Source: Clusia tigrina (taxonomy: Eukaryota; Arthropoda; Insecta; Diptera; Clusiidae). From it: a stretch of 64,000 bases of DNA. The notes under the pieces were generated by a model, which was not told the origin of the DNA, made no database searches, and was given only the letters and a program-made list of their open reading frames with translations. Shown piece after piece: positions 60,820-64,000 of this stretch. The stretch is from the NCBI GenBank assembly GCA_920105625.2, contig OV050033.1, positions 1,530,001 through 1,594,000 of the forward strand, read 5' to 3'. The translations under genes and the position numbers were made by a program. Numbering within the stretch: the stretch's first letter is position 1; every line of letters begins with the position of its first letter.

Positions 60820-63800
60820 AGTGCAAGTATGGCGAATTTGAGTAAAGAACAAACGCGTACACAATAGTCACGCATCCGTGACGTCGTGCTGCACTGCACT
60901 GCCGACTGCTCCTGGGCTACGATGTGAGTGAATGTGTGAATGCTCCGATGTTAATGAAGGCGCCTTTCTCAACACTTGTACGGCTGACTTCTTTGGGGAA
61001 CCCCATTAAGCCGGGTTTCTCTGCTAAGTGTTATTGTTATTAATGCTGTGGGCACCAGTGTGGGGAGTGCTTCTGGCAATGTACTTGTTGTTGGTTGTTG
61101 TTGCTGTTGGTGTTGCTACATAAGTGCGATTTTATTGTTTTAGGTGCAAATGAAATGGTTAGCGGCAAAGGTTATTCAACCTTAAAGCTCAAAATCATTT
61201 GAGCCAATATAAAGGGTGATTAAAGTGTTACTAAAGTTCTGTTTAAACTCAACTGCTGATTGTAAATATTAAGCATTAACACTTGTAAACAATTGAATGG
61301 AGCAATATACAAGGGAACAGCATTTTAATTGAGAGAAACACATTCTAATTGTTAACATTTACCTTCAAACTAGGGAAAATTTATACAGCTCGATTCGTAC
61401 ATTATGAAATATGTTCAGTATAAATAAGTTCTCTTGTGCCGGAATCAATGAAGGAATTCTGTCAACCTGTGAGTGGTGGATGTGCAAGGACTAGATCCTC
61501 TTCGTAATGGCCATTCAACTGAAGCTATGCTCGCAAAGAGTTTGAGTATTCTAATTTATCAACATTACATTGAAAAGAACACATCATGAGCTTATTAAAA
61601 ACCAATGTGATTTATTTCAAATTGAAATTGTAACTTCCACTTGAATCACCCTTTATTTCACAATAGCAGAAGTTCCCTTTGAAGGAGACTTGACGTTTAC
61701 TTCTAAATTATGCACAAAATTACAAATATTCTTACATAGATTTGTACGAGTATTCCTTCCGCATTCTGCTTGTGATCGGTTCACTAAACTAATATGTCGC
61801 ATAATTTGATACAGAATACTTAGTTAGGAAGTCTCAGTTAAGAAGTCTCAGTTAAGAAGTCTCCTTGCTCCGTACGGCCAAGCACTGTAAGAAATTATGC
61901 CTCAACTACTGAACATTTATTTAGAAAATAAACTACGCTGAAGTGATTAATTGTACATTGTTTGCCTGAAATTGCCTTTATGAAAATGTTTGGTTGATAG
62001 TAACTGCATAACTGAATGATGTTTCACATTACATAAATATAAGGGTACTGTGGCGAAATAGGCGTGAATAAACGCTCAATTGAAATCGTATATGAAACAA
62101 TTGATATGAGCTGCTGTTGCTATTTCCCCCCTGATATAAGACATTAGTCATTAATGATGATGTCTGTGCTGTCATAATACGAGGTGTGAAGGAGGGTGAT
62201 GGTATCTTTGTCGCTTTTTTAACTATGAACTTAATTCTGGTGATCCATTGTTTCAGTTCTGATCAGTCATGAGTTGAAGGCAGCAGTGATGAGAAGTGAT
62301 ATAGAAGTAGAAGTGAAACTAATGAATTAGAAAGTTTGTCAACTATTTCTGCTATTAAACGCCAAAATATCAAGCAAAGGGTTGTTTTACTCAGAGACTG
62401 AGCTATCAACCGAATAAACTAGTTTACATAATAATCCTGTCATATTTACCAGTGTAATATCTTCCCAGATGACAGACCCAGACACGTGTGCTAATTGAAT
62501 CATAAAAGGACAATTTCATTACAATTTTCTTTTGTCACAATTTCCTTGTTAAGCAATTTTCTTACAAATAAATTCTGAAGCATAATAACGGCAGAAATGA
62601 GAAACGGATGTCAAATAATGTGCTTACTCTTGTAACTCTGCAACCACTTTAATTGTGACTGCCAAGTGTGTGCAGTGGATATTTCCAACAGAGGTATACA
62701 ATCACTAAACAGTGGTCTAATGTTGTCCAGATGCCAGTTCTCTACGTTAGTTCTGATTATATTTATTTACTACATTTATTTATGATATAAATCCTGCTAC
62801 AATAGAATTCCTTTTAATTATGCAGCGACTCGTGTGTTGAAAAGATGTTCTTAAACGAACAAATCCTATCAGGAAGCTAGAGATATGGATAAACAAGAAA
62901 CAAGACACAGTTTTAGCCACACTTATGCTCACAACACAGGCCCAACCGCTAAAACCGGTTTCATGCCATTGACTACAAAGCCAAAGATGAATGTCCTGTA
63001 TACAGTTTCAAGGACCCTGTTTATAAATGTCTGTTTTGCTCGAATGATTCAATTGTGTGGGCGTAGTTGAAATGCATGTACAAAAAATTGTAGAGAGGCG
63101 ACACAGTACTTAAATATGTCTAGGAATAATGGGTTTTTTGTTCTGTGTGCCAACTGTTGAAATTAATATATTCCGATTGTTAGTAGGAACGATTTTAAAA
63201 CAAGTGCAGTGTGATATTTGAGCATTACTTTAAAAGAAAGGAGTGGCGTGATCTCTTCCTTAATTATTGACATTGTAGACATTATTATTATGAAGTACTG
63301 GACACGTTTTTAAGGACGACTAACAAAGTAGAGAATAATTCACTGGCAAATAAGAATACTATATATGTATATGAGTATATTGCTTAACATTTTGGTTCAT
63401 GTGTTCATCCCATTTAAAACAATGTTTGAGGGAAGATTACAAGGTTATTTATGCTGCGTTTAATTCCAAACGGAGAGTTGTTCCGTTAAAGAACTAGAAG
63501 CTGTCTATTTTGTCAGCTTTACTCTCCCTCGTTCACAATGTTGTTCATATGGCAAAGTCCTTCCACCAAAGTTACATCTGACTAAACTCTGATCTAATGT
63601 GATACATTGCTTATATATAGAAGAAAAGTTTATAAATTTGAACATCATCAGCGCATATGTGATACTTGCAAGTTGTATTCAGTGACGTCATTATTGAATT
63701 TCTGTTATAAAGCGTTTATTAAACGGCATTTTCTTATTACTTTTACCATTTATGCATCTATTACGAGACTAATCAGCTTATACATATACGCTAACATCAC

Positions 63801-64000
63801 GGTTACATATTACTTTGGTAGTCGGACATATTTACCAATCCTAGATCCTATTCCCATTTTGATTCGTCCATTTTTTCTATGAAGATCACATAAGGTCTAA
63901 AACAACTTTTGAGGTTTGGACTCAACCCTGTAGCGAAGGAATCACACAGAATAATTTTTGTTCTTGTTATTAAGTAAATTGATGATAATTTCGTAGAGAT
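60820..64000. other. non-coding stretch to the right edge
   Basis: It holds a CAA-rich tract on the minus strand (about 61083-61118) and a 14-bp tandem repeat (61822-61863). Open frames up to about 90 codons near 63607-63882 have no motif. No gene was accepted. Confidence 0.45.
61822..61863. repeat. 14-bp tandem repeat, three copies
   Basis: AGTTAGGAAGTCTC followed by two exact copies of AGTTAAGAAGTCTC. The first differs by one base. Confidence 0.9.

Overview
The window reads as a brachyceran fly genome, perhaps a tephritid-like acalyptrate; the species call is only an inference. The signs are AT-rich DNA, opa-type CAG/CAA repeats inside a long coding exon, consensus GT-AG splice sites with small exons far apart, decayed LINE and DNA-transposon pieces, and insect-type promoter elements. 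No bacterial features, CRISPR array or intact mobile element were seen. Most of the 64 kb is intron or intergenic DNA.

Main gene (minus strand, about 41.5 kb down to 3 kb). I assembled it from splice sites and reading phase. A 1,892-nt exon (6599-8490) encodes a Gln/Pro-rich, probably disordered scaffold-like protein. It joins in phase to a 52-nt exon (9445-9496). That exon can receive two different N-termini in the same phase: a distal one (start at 41435-41437 plus a 105-nt exon at 40711-40815) and a proximal one (start at 11166 in an exon with its own upstream leader, probably ending at 15941). Downstream lie a 78-nt exon (5838-5915) and a probable last exon near 3.0-3.3 kb, whose frame is not settled. 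The model implies two promoters, an intron of about 31 kb, and proteins of roughly 790-800 residues. I do not recognise the family.

Second gene (plus strand). Two exons with good splice sites and compatible phase, 33251-33406 and 52056-52111, mark the start of another gene that runs off the right edge. The minus-strand gene covers its first exon, so the two genes would interleave. A TATA/Inr core promoter with a tiny ATG exon at 22875-22948 faces the same way and may supply its leader.

Repeats. At least four degenerate 3' ends of an RNase H-type LINE (31.8, 38.6, 43.4 and 56.2 kb), a probable 3' tail at 48.8 kb and a reverse-transcriptase scrap (45.9 kb) all lie on the minus strand. There is also a tRNA-like SINE head or tRNA pseudogene (48.0 kb), a possible piggyBac-like fragment (3.9 kb), a decayed dispersed repeat (6.1 kb), several short tandem duplications, microsatellites and a 14-bp inverted repeat (21.6 kb). 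All exon calls come from reading the sequence; RNA evidence was not available.
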